Positions 39,801 to 53,400 of a stretch of 64,000 nt of DNA are shown piece after piece; within the stretch, counting starts at the first letter, position 1, and each line of letters starts with the position of its first letter. The notes beneath the pieces were generated by a model that did no database searches, had not been told where the DNA came from, and was given only the letters and a program-made list of their open reading frames with translations. The position numbers were made by a program, and so were the translations under genes. The DNA comes from Nyssa sinensis. Taxonomy: Eukaryota > Streptophyta > Magnoliopsida > Cornales > Nyssaceae. The stretch covers positions 13,074,062 through 13,138,061 of the forward strand of contig CM018031.1 in NCBI GenBank assembly GCA_008638375.1. The letters are read 5' to 3'.

Positions 39801-42800
39801 GGAGCAGGTACTTGTTAACTGTTAAGGTTTTTCAAGGCTTCCTTTACCTCCTCCTCTGTAAATGATCTCTTTATTCACTCCCTATATTCCTCTCCAATGG
39901 AGTTGTAAACATCTCCAACAATGGTCTGCTTCCAGTTGCCTCTGAATCCCTCTTGTAGAAATCTGGGTTTCCCTTTTGACCCCATCCTAATTTTTCAAGT
40001 CCTGTCTTTCAGTCACCATGTCTGCAATATTATTGGCTCTTCTATGGGCATTGACCAAACTATTGGAAACTTCATATTCTCGGCACCTTCCTTGAGCCAG
40101 ATAAACCTTGATTTTTGCCTCCAAAGTCCAACCCATCTCCTTAGGAAAAGAAACCTTTCCAACCTCACATTCCTTTCCTCTCTTATGACTTTCTATTCTG
40201 CTGATGTGCCTCCCTTCTCCCTCCTCTCATCAGGCTTACCTTTCTTGCCTCCACTCTACCTAACACCTCCTTATTCCACCTCTTCAATCTTCCTTGAGCA
40301 TTTTCAGTCTCTTAGCAAACTGTCCACCCTTATCTCCTCTACCAACCCCCAAAAATAACAGCAAAACCCCCCTTTCTGCCACATCTTCAAACTTAAAGGA
40401 CGCTTCCCTTTTCTCAAGCCTCCATAATCAAGAATAGGGTGTAACCATATATATGGCCAGTTTTTCATTATAATATTGTGTACACACAAGTACAATTTTT
40501 TCCCAATGGGAATGCATTTGACTGGATAGTTAAGTTCTGAATTCATCATGCCTACTCAGTCATGTTCATTACGTTATCCTTAACCCTTCTTTTATTCAGC
40601 GGTTTGGAAATCTGGTGCATAGAGAACCTCCGTTTGGTTCCAATTCCAAAGTCTTCACATGGGAAATTCTTTTCTGGAAGTGCATATATAATTTTGAATG
40701 TAAGTTGTTAGATTGGAAACTTTGGTTCCATGTTTTTAGCAAGTCATAACAAAATTCAGAAAACTAACTTCTACTTCTAGTTAAAAGGATTACATTAGAG
40801 GTCCTCAAGTAGATTCATTTACCATTTAGACATTTGAACTTATATTTAGAGCTGGTGTTATTGTGTCGTGAATGTTGCAAGTTTAATAATGTGTGTAAGC
40901 ATGTATTTCTTCTTTGAAGCAATGAACTTGACTTTCTTTTATTTTATTTGAGACAGACAGTTCTGCTTAAAAGTGGCACTCCTCAACATGACATACATTA
41001 TTGGATCGGAAATGACGCAAAAGAGGTTTTGACCTTCTCTCTTGTTATGTCTATGGAAATAACATTTTAGATAATAATTAAAGCTGCAGAAGTAACCATC
41101 TTCTACTGTACGACAATTAATGATGAAGGAACATGGGAATATATAGGATCTGCTGATTATTTGACACACCAAAACTACACACAAAAGCATTTCTTATACT
41201 AAAAATCAATGTGACTTGATGATTGCGTGATTGATGGGTATACCAAAACTACATGCGAAACTCAACTCTTGTATTAAAAATCAATGTGGCTTGATGATAG
41301 GGTCATTGATCCATCTATTTTAATTTCCTTTTGCTGTTTGTGTGTGTGTGTGTGTGTTTTGGCGTGGGGGAGAAGGTGAGAAGAAGCTGCCAGGCAACAG
41401 TCTCAAATCCATTGTTGCAGTAATACACTGAGATATTAATATATGAGATTGTGAGTGTGGTCCTCATCACCTTTACGTACATCACTTAACAATCTGTTTA
41501 AAGCCAGAGTTGTGGTCTGTGAAGTTGGTCTAAAGGCTTGATGTTTGATTCGTCGAAGGGTGTTTCAAGGTTGTTTACTGAATTGGCAGGTGGACTCAGC
41601 CCTGGCTTCAGACAAAGCACTTGAATTGGATGCGGCCCTTGGGTCCTACACTGTGCAGTATAGGGAAGTTCAAGGTCAAGAAACTGAGAAGTTTTTGTCA
41701 TACTTCAGACCTTGCATCATCCCAATCGAAGGAGTGTTTTCTATGGGACCAGGACACGTGAACGGTGAAACATACCAAGTCAGCTTGTTAACATGCAAGG
41801 GAGATCGTGTTGTTCATGTTAAAGAAGTAAGCCTTCTTTCTCCTTTTTTGTGGATAAGTATGACACCGACGTCCATTTAGTCCCAATTGGGACTCGAACA
41901 CTTAAACTCCTCTTTGGGTGGTGGAAGTTAACGGTTATTGCAATTGTGATATTATAAACCCAGTGTAGAAAAAGTCCCACTTATTAAGACTTTATCCACT
42001 GTGGTATTTTATTTATATCAGGACTTAAAGCCTAAAACAGATGGTACTCTTTCATAGTAATGTACGTTTTGTATGATGTGTGCCTTTTAGTTAAGTTGCT
42101 TGAGTTCTTTCTTCATGGCAGGTTGATTTAAAGCATGGTTTTCTAGTTTTGGTTCTTAGGGTGTCTTATTTCTTGCTTCGATCTTCTTTTTAAACATGCA
42201 CAAAATGCTATATTATATGCCTGGTCATTAGTATGATTTTTTTTTGTTGTGTGCTGACCAGGTGCCTTTTACTCGATCATCCTTGAACCACAATGATGTA
42301 TTCATACTTGACACAGCATCAAAAATTTTCCTCTTCAGTGGATGCAACTCTAGCATACAAGAAAGAGCTAAAGCTTTGGAGGTTGTTCAGTTTATCAAAG
42401 AGAATAAGCACAGTGGGAATTGTGAGGTTGCAACTATAGGTTGGAATTTGTTTATTTTCTTTTCCTTTGTATAAGGAATAGATATTGCAGATGTTAACTC
42501 TTCAAATTGCTGCAGATGATGGAAAATTTGTTGGTGATCCTGATGTTGGGGAATTCTGGAGCTTATTTGGCGGTTATGCTCCAATTCCCCGAGACACACC
42601 CTCTGCTGTTCATGAACAGCCTGAAATTTCAGCTGTAAAACTATTCTGGTGAGTTTTGCCCGAGTTTTAGAGACACTACGGTATTGCAACTTTTTTTTTT
42701 TGATAGGTAAAGGCAAGATCTATATCAAAGAGCGCCCAAGGGGGCACACCCATGTACAAAAAAAGAGGCCCAATTAGGGTCCCAGATCAGAAAAGAACTC

Positions 42801-44388
42801 TACAAAGTCATCCACCGTGGGATTACAAGAGCCATTCACCCATACATACAGAGTATACAAAAAAATACTCCTAACTCTATTCGGGGAAGCTTCAATTCAG
42901 GGAAGCTTCAAACCCCTAAAAAATCATTTTATTTCTTTCTTTCCATGTACACCAAAAAAGACAAATGGGGACTACGTCCCAAACCTTGCACAAGCGCCAA
43001 TTTGTACATTCACTTCTCCACCTTGCAAGGGTGTCATGGACTGTTCTTGAGGAGACCCAACGGTGACCAACAATAGCAGTAACAAGCTGCCACAAATTCC
43101 ATGCTACTTCACAATGGGGAAGAAGGTGGTCCACTGTCTCCTTGTCTCTCTTGCACATCACACATATATTAGCAATGAAAAACCCCTGTTTCTTTAAATT
43201 CTCCCCCGTCAAAATTGCTCCCCAGGCTGCTGTCCACCCAAAGAACGCTGCTTTTAAAGGTGCTTTCGTCTTCCAAATGGACTTCCATGGAAAATCTCTT
43301 TCTCTACTTTGGACAGCACCGAGTCGAAAGATTTTACAGAAAACATTCCACCATTTCCAAGCAACTACTTGATGGAATTTCCCCTTTGAGAATTAATATT
43401 TATCTTCTGTAAAATGTCCATCATTCTAATGAAGTCCTCAATTTTCCAATTCTGAAATGGGTGTCTAAATTGTGGAACCCCGCACACCTCCCTACCATTG
43501 TGACAAACAAAGTCAGCCACCCAAGCCTCCTCATTGGAAGTTACCTGGAATAATTGGGGAAGTTTCTCTGTGAGAGCTACCCTACCCGCCCATCTATCCG
43601 ACCCAAATTTAATTTTCTCTCCCATTCCTGCCACAAAAGCAACATGCTGCCGTAACTCCACCCCCCGTCTTCTAACACTCTTCCATAAACCCATCCCATA
43701 AGAAAAATCCACCTCCTTTGAAAGCCAACCACCCACATTTGGCCTCAATCATACACCTCCACCATAATAACCCTTTATGATTGCATATCGAGAAAGTTCA
43801 TTTTTAGGACTTAGATAAATGGAATTCAAATCATTCTAACCAGATTTGGATTCAGTTGCTTCCATTATAATAAGAAGTTACACACCAGCAACTCAGCAAC
43901 CAATAAATATCTACTCCTATACCTCTAATATGCATAAATAGTTATGCCGTTTATACTTCTTGTCTGAGGTGATCCTTAACCAATCTTCCATGTTCTGGAT
44001 AATTCCAAGTTGTATGTGTTCCTTCCAAATGTTATTTTTCTTTCTAATTGGCAGAATGTGCCTTCATCTTTAGGATTGCTTTAAGGTTCTCTGATTGACA
44101 GGATAACTACGGAGGGAAAACTATGCAAGAGTGGGACTAGTACTCTGAATAAGGAAATGCTTAGCTCAAACAAGTGCTATATGTTGGATTGCGGTACTGA
44201 GTTTTTTGTTTGGATGGGAAGAAATACCTCAATTACAGAAAGAAAGACATCCATCTCAGCTGTAGAAGTAAGAATTGCCTTTCCCTCTTATATCTCTCTC
44301 ACTCATGCACATGTGCACTACATAATTGCACACCAATACAAACACTTTTGAATGTGTACATGCTATTTTATGCAAATGTACAGTGTGG

Positions 44389-44419
<31 letters not shown>

Positions 44420-47400
44420 TTATTTATCTATTTTTGTTTAAGTAAGACACACACACACACCCATTTGTCCCAATTGGGACTTGAACCCTCAAACTCCTCT
44501 TTGGGAGGCCCAACCTAATGCTTGGTGATGTGTGTGTGTGTATATATATATATGCATGTATTTGTGATTTAGTGTATAATAGCATTTATAATGCAAGCAT
44601 ATTTGGCAGACCATCCTACATAGAACATCAAGTGGATGAATAGGAGATAAAATATGGGAGTCAATTGTGATAGTTGGGTCTATCTCCTAAACTTATTACT
44701 AATGGCTTGATAGAACTTTGTTCCCTACTGAAGAACCCAATGACCAGTTGAGTATACAGATATTACAAATATTTGTTGTAATAGTCTAATTTTATAAAAT
44801 AAAGAAGGAAGTCAATTGAATACATGGAAAAGTATTAATACATAGAAGTCTGTGTTTTTATAGCAAATGTAGCAGCTCATGCTTGTCCATGTGCATTTTC
44901 TAGGGCACTACTTCCAGTCTGATTAGTGGTTACTTCTTTACAGGATTTTCTCAGATCCAAGGGCAGATCAATTGGTATCCATTTAACTTACTTAACTGAA
45001 GGATCTGAAACTCCCTTATTTAGGTCATACTTTGCTGGTTGGCCTCAAACAGTAGAGCCGAAGCTGTATGAAGAAGGTCGAGGGAAAGTAGCAGGTTTTG
45101 TACCTCTTGCCACAAACTTATAAAAAGAAAATAAAAAAGGAAGAGGAAAAAATGATAATAGAAGTATTAAGATTAGCATTATATAGAAGTATTTGAAGAG
45201 ACAGTAGTTGTTATGGGTTTTTTATTTTTTATTTTCCTTTTGTTTTCAGCAATATTCAAGCAACAAGGTTATGATGTGAAGGAGCTTCCTGAAGAAGACT
45301 GCCAGCCATTTATTGATTGCAGTGGCATACTAAAGGTGACTTTTTAAGAAGAAATTCCCAGTTTATTGAGATTAAGACCATAAGATTGTGTCATCAAACA
45401 TTTTGTGTTGATGCTATCTTAACATTTTAGGTTTGGCGGGCAAATGGTGATGAATTGTCCCTAGTTCCTGTTGCAGAACAGATGAAGCTTTTTAGTGGGG
45501 ACTGCTATATTGTGCAGTATATATATCCAGGCAATGGAAGGGAGGAGAATCTATTCTATGTGTGGCTTGGTCGCAGGAGTGTAATGGTAAGCATGGTACA
45601 TGTATTAAGGCCTAATAAGTGAACAAATACATAATTTCAACACACAAATCTCTTGGGGAACAACTTTGCATTATCTGTTACTTTTTTGCCAGTCATTGCT
45701 TCTAAAACTATTGAAAATATTCTGAGAAATGCTAGTTATAATATTTTATATCAATCATGCGCTATCGCTTGATTAAGTTGAGTGTGAACTCAGCATCTCA
45801 TTATCACAACACATGGTTGTGACAAAGGCATAAACAATAGACGCAATGACAGATTTTGAGAAAGTGGAAGCAAGATTGATAGACTCAGGAGAAGAATTTC
45901 CTTCATGCACCACTAAGCATATATAGTGGCGTGGCAATTATGGCTAGTGCTAGTGGTTTATTACTTAAAAAATTAATAATTTTTTATTTTAGTTTTGTCT
46001 TCTCTTTTAATTTTTTTTTTAAATTTTTCTTTATGATTGTTAATTATAAGAATCAAACTTTGACCCCACCATTCCCTCTTAGATGTCATGCTGGCACTTT
46101 TCCACTAGGCATCTTTTTCTTTCCTTATTGAAATGAAAGAAAAAGAAGCAGCCTAAAAAACCTTCCAAAGCTTTTATTCTATTTTACTACGCATATGTTG
46201 CAAATTATATTTTCCTTGTTAGAAAATAAAAAATTTGAGCACTTCAATCCATCCGTGTTATATAATCACATTTATGATCTTTCTAGGTACTCTTTTTATG
46301 AACAAAAGTAAAAGAGAAAACTTTTGGTAGTCCCCCTTGAGCTTGTACTTATTAAATTTCTCCTCATTTTTAATTATTTTCTCCCATTGCAGGAAGATAG
46401 GGCCGATGCTATCTCTCATATGAATGCTATAGTTAATTCAACCAAGGGAGATCCAGTTATGGTTAGTTTTCTCTTTTGCATTCTCATATGTGCAATCTGT
46501 TAAGACTCATTTGTACTTTGAACTTCAGTTACTTCTGCCAATTTCAACTAAACTGATGTTAAAAAATTACTCGTATCTTAATCTATATATATTCTCGCTA
46601 GTGGCTGGTGCACAGTCATTGATATTCATGTTTTTTATTAGAAAGATAATGGCTTCATTTGAATGCAAATAAAAATGGAAATTACTAAATAGGACAAGCT
46701 ATATCCTAAGGGTGTATATGTAACAACCAATTCCTCTAAAAGCTGTAGTTGTTACAGATGTTTTAGCTATTTATATCCTTTAATATGCCCCCTCACATGT
46801 TCCGTGTGGCCGACTTTCTACCATGAAAGGCTCCCTCACATGTAGTTTCTATTGCATACTAGAACCATAAGCCGCACTATACTTGACTGAACCTCCTTAC
46901 CCTGGTCAAATAAGAGAGGACTGAAGTGTCAGCTTTGAGGGCGCCTTTTCCTTATGCATTTCTTTCTCCATCTAAGGTCAGGGAAGAACCTCAGGGAAAA
47001 CTGCTTTCTTACCAATTAGAAGGAATAAACAAGGAGCCATTTTTCCAGGGAAACGAAGTATGGTTTGATGAGTGAGAAGCAGCCAGGTATAGGAGAAGAG
47101 GTGGTTGGCTTAGTAAAGATGGTAAAAGGTTCCGCTTGGTGAATAGTGAGAGGTAGTGAGATTTGAACCTAGGACTTGAGGACTTTGATACCATGTTAAC
47201 AACCAACTCCTAATAGTTGTAAGCTGTTTGAGAGTTTGTTTATAACCTCTGACAGTATCACGTACTCAACAACTAGTCTTTGACAAGGGGAAGCAATCAT
47301 CTTCTAAAACCAAGCGTCGCAAACTGTCTTCGGCCATTTAGATGGCTAGATCGCGAAGAAATACATGAAATGCATGTATAATTCGCGTAAAACGGATAAC

Positions 47401-50400
47401 AGAGCGCCAAGAAATACATGAAATGTATGTATAATTTGTGTAAAGCGGATAACAGAGCGCTAAGTTATAATTGTTTGAATCCGTAGGCAAAACAGCGAGA
47501 TTTTTCTCAAAAATGAAAAATTAAGGCTTATAATGGCCTTTTTTCTCAAACCTAGCGTCTCAAACCACCTTTGGCCATTCAGATGGCTAATCTCGAGGAA
47601 ATACATAAAATGCACATATAATTCGCGTATAGCGGATAACAGAGTATCAAGTTATAGTTGTTTGAATCCATAGCCAAAACAACGAAATTTGCCTCAAAAA
47701 TGAAAAATTGAGGCTTATAATGGCCATTTTTCTCGAAACAGGCATCGAAAACTGTCTTTGCCAGTTTTGGATGGCTAGATCTTGGAAAAATGCATAAAAT
47801 GCATATATAATTCGCATAAAGCGGATATCAGAGCGCTAAGTTATAATAGGGGAAGCACTGTTTATCATATCCTAAGTTACCTCAAAAAGAGAATTAGATC
47901 TCCTGATTTTCTAACCTGTATTTATTTCTTGTGTGTGGAATGGGTTGGTTGCCATTTCTTGTTGATCTGAACATGGGTTGGTTGCCATGTATTTCTTCAA
48001 GAAATACATGAAATACATGTATAATTTGTGTAAAGCGGATAACAAAGCGCCAAGTTATAATTGTTTGAATCTGTAGGCAAAACAGCAAGATTTTTCTCGA
48101 AAATAAAAAAATTGAGACTTATAATGGCCTTTTTTCTCAAACCTAGCGTCTCAAACCAACTTTGGCCATTCAGAAGGCTAATCTCGAAGAAATACATAAA
48201 ATGCACGTATAATTCGCGTATAGCGGATAACAGAGTGTCAAGTTATAGTTGTTTGAATCCGTAGCCAAAACAACGAAATTTGCCTCAAAAATGAAAAATT
48301 GAGGCTTATAACGGCCATTTTTCTCGAAACAAGCATCGAAAATTGTCTTTGGCAATTTTGGATGGCTAGATCTTGAAAAAATGCATGAAATGCATATATA
48401 ATTCGCATAAAGCGAATAACAGAGCACTAAGTTATAATAGGGGAAGCACTGTTTATCATATCCTAAGTTACTTCAAAAAGAGAATTAGATCTCCTGATTT
48501 TCTAACCTCTATTTATTTCTTGTGTGTGGAATGGGTTGGTTGCCATTTCTTGTTGATATCTGAACGATAAGAAATGAATTAATTTGAAGCAAGCATTTTC
48601 ATATAATTTTCTTCGTTGTATCTAGACCTAATTAGGGCAATGAATCGCAGTTAAATATAAGTAAACAGACATTGGTGTGAAAGTGAATGAGAAAATATAG
48701 TGTGATGTTCTCTAGGGTATTTTAGTCCTCTAGAAACCTTATTCATTATAAGCTTCAAGGCTGCCGGTGCAGATGTAGATAGACTTGATATAACAAGAGT
48801 GTTGGATACACTACTGGCATATGGTTGAGGGTTATGTAAACCCCAGGACAATTGAATCAACTTTCCTGTCCTCATAATAATACTTTATGTCTTTTAACAG
48901 ATCAAATGTTTTTTTTTTTCCCTTGGGATTTATTTTCTGAGCTAAGAATACCCATAGTAAACAAAATGTTGCATTGGATTTCACATTTGAAAGAAAATTA
49001 TGTCTTCCCACAAACAAATTTCTAGAAGTTTGTGAGCATCGATTAGACTTCATATTAAATCAATGCACTGGTTGAAATTGTTAGAGTAGTATTATTATAA
49101 ATTATTAGTTAGCTTCATTAAGAGTAGTTTAGTCCTTCGTTCTTTTGTTAACCCTACTATAAAGGGCTCTTTATTATTTTCTCCTTTTATATAATCTTTG
49201 TATCAAAGACTTAATAATAATCAGAGATTTCTCTTTCTTCTCCTTTTCTTTTCTCCGTTGAACCAAAATTTTCATGGTATCCGAGCTTCGATCAAGCGTG
49301 GGACCTTAGCAAAAACACTATGGAAAACATGGAAGAGTTTCTGGTCTATCATACAATCGCTAACATCATCGTCTGTATGATGATGTCATTAATTGCGAAC
49401 AACAAAGGCTAGGGTTTGGTTCGGATTTGCATGAGAAGTGCTTTGGTGATTTTTGCATAAATTTTTGGGGCCATTTGATAGGTTTTTTTGAATTTTCGAA
49501 TGTGTTTTCCAGAAAAGGGGTTTAAATTTTTTGATCCGTTAATCAAAGCCTTTTTTGTTGATTTCACTGCTTTTATTTAGTCACAATAGCTGCGTTTTGG
49601 GCTTTAGAAGGTGTATTTAACCAGTTCATGATGGTGTTCTTTGGTTTTTGATGTGTTTAGTGGATTTTGGAGAAATTAGTTATTTAGTATGGTATTAGAG
49701 CCTTAGTTATGAGAGGTCTTAGGTTCAAGTCTCTCAATTTGTATTTATTCCCTCGTTTGATTTGTTTGTACAAAATTGCACTATGTTATGTTCTGCATTT
49801 GTTTGTGATTTATTTGTCTCGCACGTGAGAGGGAGTATTGAGAGTTTAATATACATTGTTGATCCATTCTCTAAAAGCTTAAGCTTTTAGAGCCTTGAGA
49901 TTTATTGTCATTTTATGCATCATCTTCAGCTAGGCACAATTTCTCTTACGTTTCTTCCTTCTACTTTGTAATTGATTGTCATACGATTAAGCGCTTCCGT
50001 TTTCTACTTGACAAACTCTTGATGCTTTTTGCAACAACATCATGAGTTTGAAGGGGGGGGGGGGTGTTAGAGTAGTGTAATTATATATTATTAGTTAGCC
50101 GTAGTTTAGTTCTTTGTTCTTTTGTTAACCTTATTATAAAGGGTTATTTATTATTTTCTCTTTTTATATAATCTTTGTATCAGAGACTCAATAGTAATAA
50201 GAGATTTTTCTTTCTTCTTCTCTTTCTTTTCTCCGTTGAACCAAAGTTTTCGGAAATAATGTTGTCACATTATACACATGCCAACTGTTGACTTGCACTT
50301 TCTGCTTGACTCATTGCAAATGATTATCCTGGTTTCAACTTTTAACTTTTTATTTCAGGCTCGAATTGTTGAGGATAAAGAACCAATTCAATTTTTCTTG

Positions 50401-53400
50401 ATCTTCCAGAAATTGATTATTTTTAAGGTTTGCACCTCACAAGCTTTTTTTTTCTAGTTAAATAGCTTTACGTTTCATGCTTCTGATTGTTTTGTGTTGC
50501 CATTTCATGTAGGGAGGAATGAGTACACAGTACAAGAGCTCTATAGCAGAAAAAGGTATTTCAGATGATACTTATGATGATACAAAGACAGCTCTTTTTC
50601 GAGTTCAAGGAACGAGTTCACTTAACATGCAAGCCATTCAAGTTAATCAAGTAAGTTCCAGCTTATGTTCCATGTAACAAGGAGACTTTTATTTAACCCC
50701 CCTTACCTCCCCCCAAACACACACACTCAAAACCCTCTTTCTTTTTTGCCCCTCTCATGCTCGAGAAATTATTGTATGGTCCAGGGACCAATGGTCCTGG
50801 CCAATCATGAACTGCCTTGTGTACAACGTGTTGTACTTTTAGGAGACAAAAAAGTAGCTTTTGTATACATGGTAGTTCGTGATTGGTCGGGACCATTGAC
50901 CTGGTCAAAGTTATCTTTTTTGACACTTGTGTCGGTGTTCATCTTTTGTTCATGCCATGTTGACATCTTGTATCAGAGTAGGTAACTGACATGCCAATTG
51001 TCATATAGTTTAGATTTGATTTCTGCAGATACAAACAGTCGGTGCTTATATTTTAACAGTTACCAAGTCCTCAATCGGCCAAAAGTATGTAATGTTCCAA
51101 GAACAAAAAATTCATGTGCTAAAGATCCACCTTCGTATTACCGTAACCATTTGTTGAGTGTGCTGTCTACTGGATGGAAGCCATGGACATCACATTATAC
51201 CAAACTTCACATTAGTTAGTGATCCAAGATTTCCTTGTTCCAAGTACAATTAAGTTCTAGTATTATGATAATTCCTCTTTGTCTTGCTTGTCCTAATAAG
51301 GTTCTGGTAAGTAATTAATAGGTTCTCTTTCTCTTTGTCTTTCTCGTCCATGTGAGGTTTGGGCAAGTAATCTATATGGTTCTTGTTAAGGGTGACAATT
51401 CGTGTTCTCGGGTCGCATTTGTATCGTGTCAAGACTAGTGTAGTTAAAGGCGAAAGGCGCTCTTAAGGCGTTAAAGTTCTACATTGCCCGAAAAGCAAGG
51501 CGACAAAAAAGCGCTAGCCTGAGTGATGCAAGGCGCTAAATAATAAAAATAATCAAGAAAATACATTAGAAATTAATTTATTCTAAGTTAAATTTATTAG
51601 GTAACACTAAAAAGTTAAATTTAATGGTGACGTGTGATGTATTAAAGTGATATAATCACTATAAGCTTTGGTCCTTTCTTCTCAATGAATATTCAAAAGT
51701 TTGTTATCTTTTTAAGTCCTCCATAAAAGAAATTTTTGTGAACTTGATCCTAATAATGTAGAAGACATGATAAGACAATGTCATAAACCTCTAAGCTAAT
51801 TCTCAAAGGTAAGGCTTATGTTAGGATTTGGGAAGACTTCACATATAAGTAGTCAAACTAGTTGATGGAGGGACAATGTTTTTTTCTCATGGGTAGGCCC
51901 AGATTTAGTGAAGAATGATGAGAATTTACTAGTTGTTACTTTCCTCATAGCTTTATATTTATGGAAATAATTTAAATGTTTATCGGGGCCAATTTTGTGA
52001 TAATGTTTGATAATAATACTTATATTAATACAAAAAATTGGATAATAATAATTTTAGACTACAATAATATTCTTTCATACTAATATGCCTCTTATAAAAT
52101 TGTTAAATAAGTGCATAATTATAACACTAAAATATAAGAGATACAAGTAAAATATGTTATAATTTAAAAAGGCTATCACCCGGTTACCTCTCATATAATC
52201 TAAGGCGAGCGCCTAGGTATCGCCTCTTTGAAGATACCTGGCCTAGAACATGTCAAGGCATTATATCCGAAAATTGCCTTGCCCGATCGCCTAAGCGACA
52301 AGGCGCTAGCCTTTGACAACACTGGTCAAGACACATATTACACAAATAGTGTCAATCCGATTTCGAATATGACACGATTAATTAATCTTGTCAAATTCTT
52401 AAACATGAACAAAACTTGATTATTAAACAGGTTAACACAACACGACTCACCAATATACTTAATAAATAAATATTATTAAATTTAATCATAAATCATGTCA
52501 AATTGATTTAAAATTATTTGCAATTAATTATTAGATTATTGTTATTAAAAAATTAATTAATTAATATTTTTAAAATAAAAAAAATACAAGTGGCATACAA
52601 CAAATGCACACCCGCCAGGTGTGAGACAAGTGAACTAAGCATCTTTTCTAGGAGCTAATTATTGTTTTCTCCGAATGCATCAACGGCTTGATTGTTGTCC
52701 AGGTGGTTGCATAAAGCTTTTCCACCTCATTGTAGGATCGAACCCCCCCCCCCCCCCCAAAAAAAAAAAAAATCTTCCTAACACTATATTTTTCCTATTG
52801 TTTTTTTTTCTTTGTACACTTTGTTAAACTAAAAATATAAATTTATGATTAAAAAGATTATTTTAATTTTTTAAACAACTATACCTTTAAAGTTTCTATT
52901 TTAATACTTATAATGTAAAATAATCTTAAATTTTTAGATATACTAATACTTATAATATGAAATAAACTATTTTACATTAATTTAATACTGTTAGAGAATA
53001 TAATAATAAAGTTACACCCTCTCTAATAACTTAAGCTTTAGATGAGTTGGTGGTTTAACATAACATCAGACTACCAAAAAAACCCTGGATTCAAATCTCA
53101 CCATCACCCTCATAATATGAATTGATGCACGTGTAGGTACATATTGGCTACACACAAGGAGGCGTGTTAGAGAATATAATAATAAAGTTATACCCTCTCT
53201 AACAGCTTAAACATTTACTTGAGTTGGTAGTTTAACAAATACTAAAAATTGTATACTTGTGTGGAAATTTTTTCGATAATAAAAATTATATAGTTAATAA
53301 TTCTAGTAATTAATACTTATCAAAAAAATTCGCAATAGTTGGTAATTTTTAGATTTTTCATGATTATTAATTGTTATAAATGTCAACTGTATTTAATTCT

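Noticed and set aside
39921..40358. 145-codon plus-strand frame in villin intron 1
   Set aside because: It is antisense to the LINE. The minus strand gives the recognisable LINE protein fragments.
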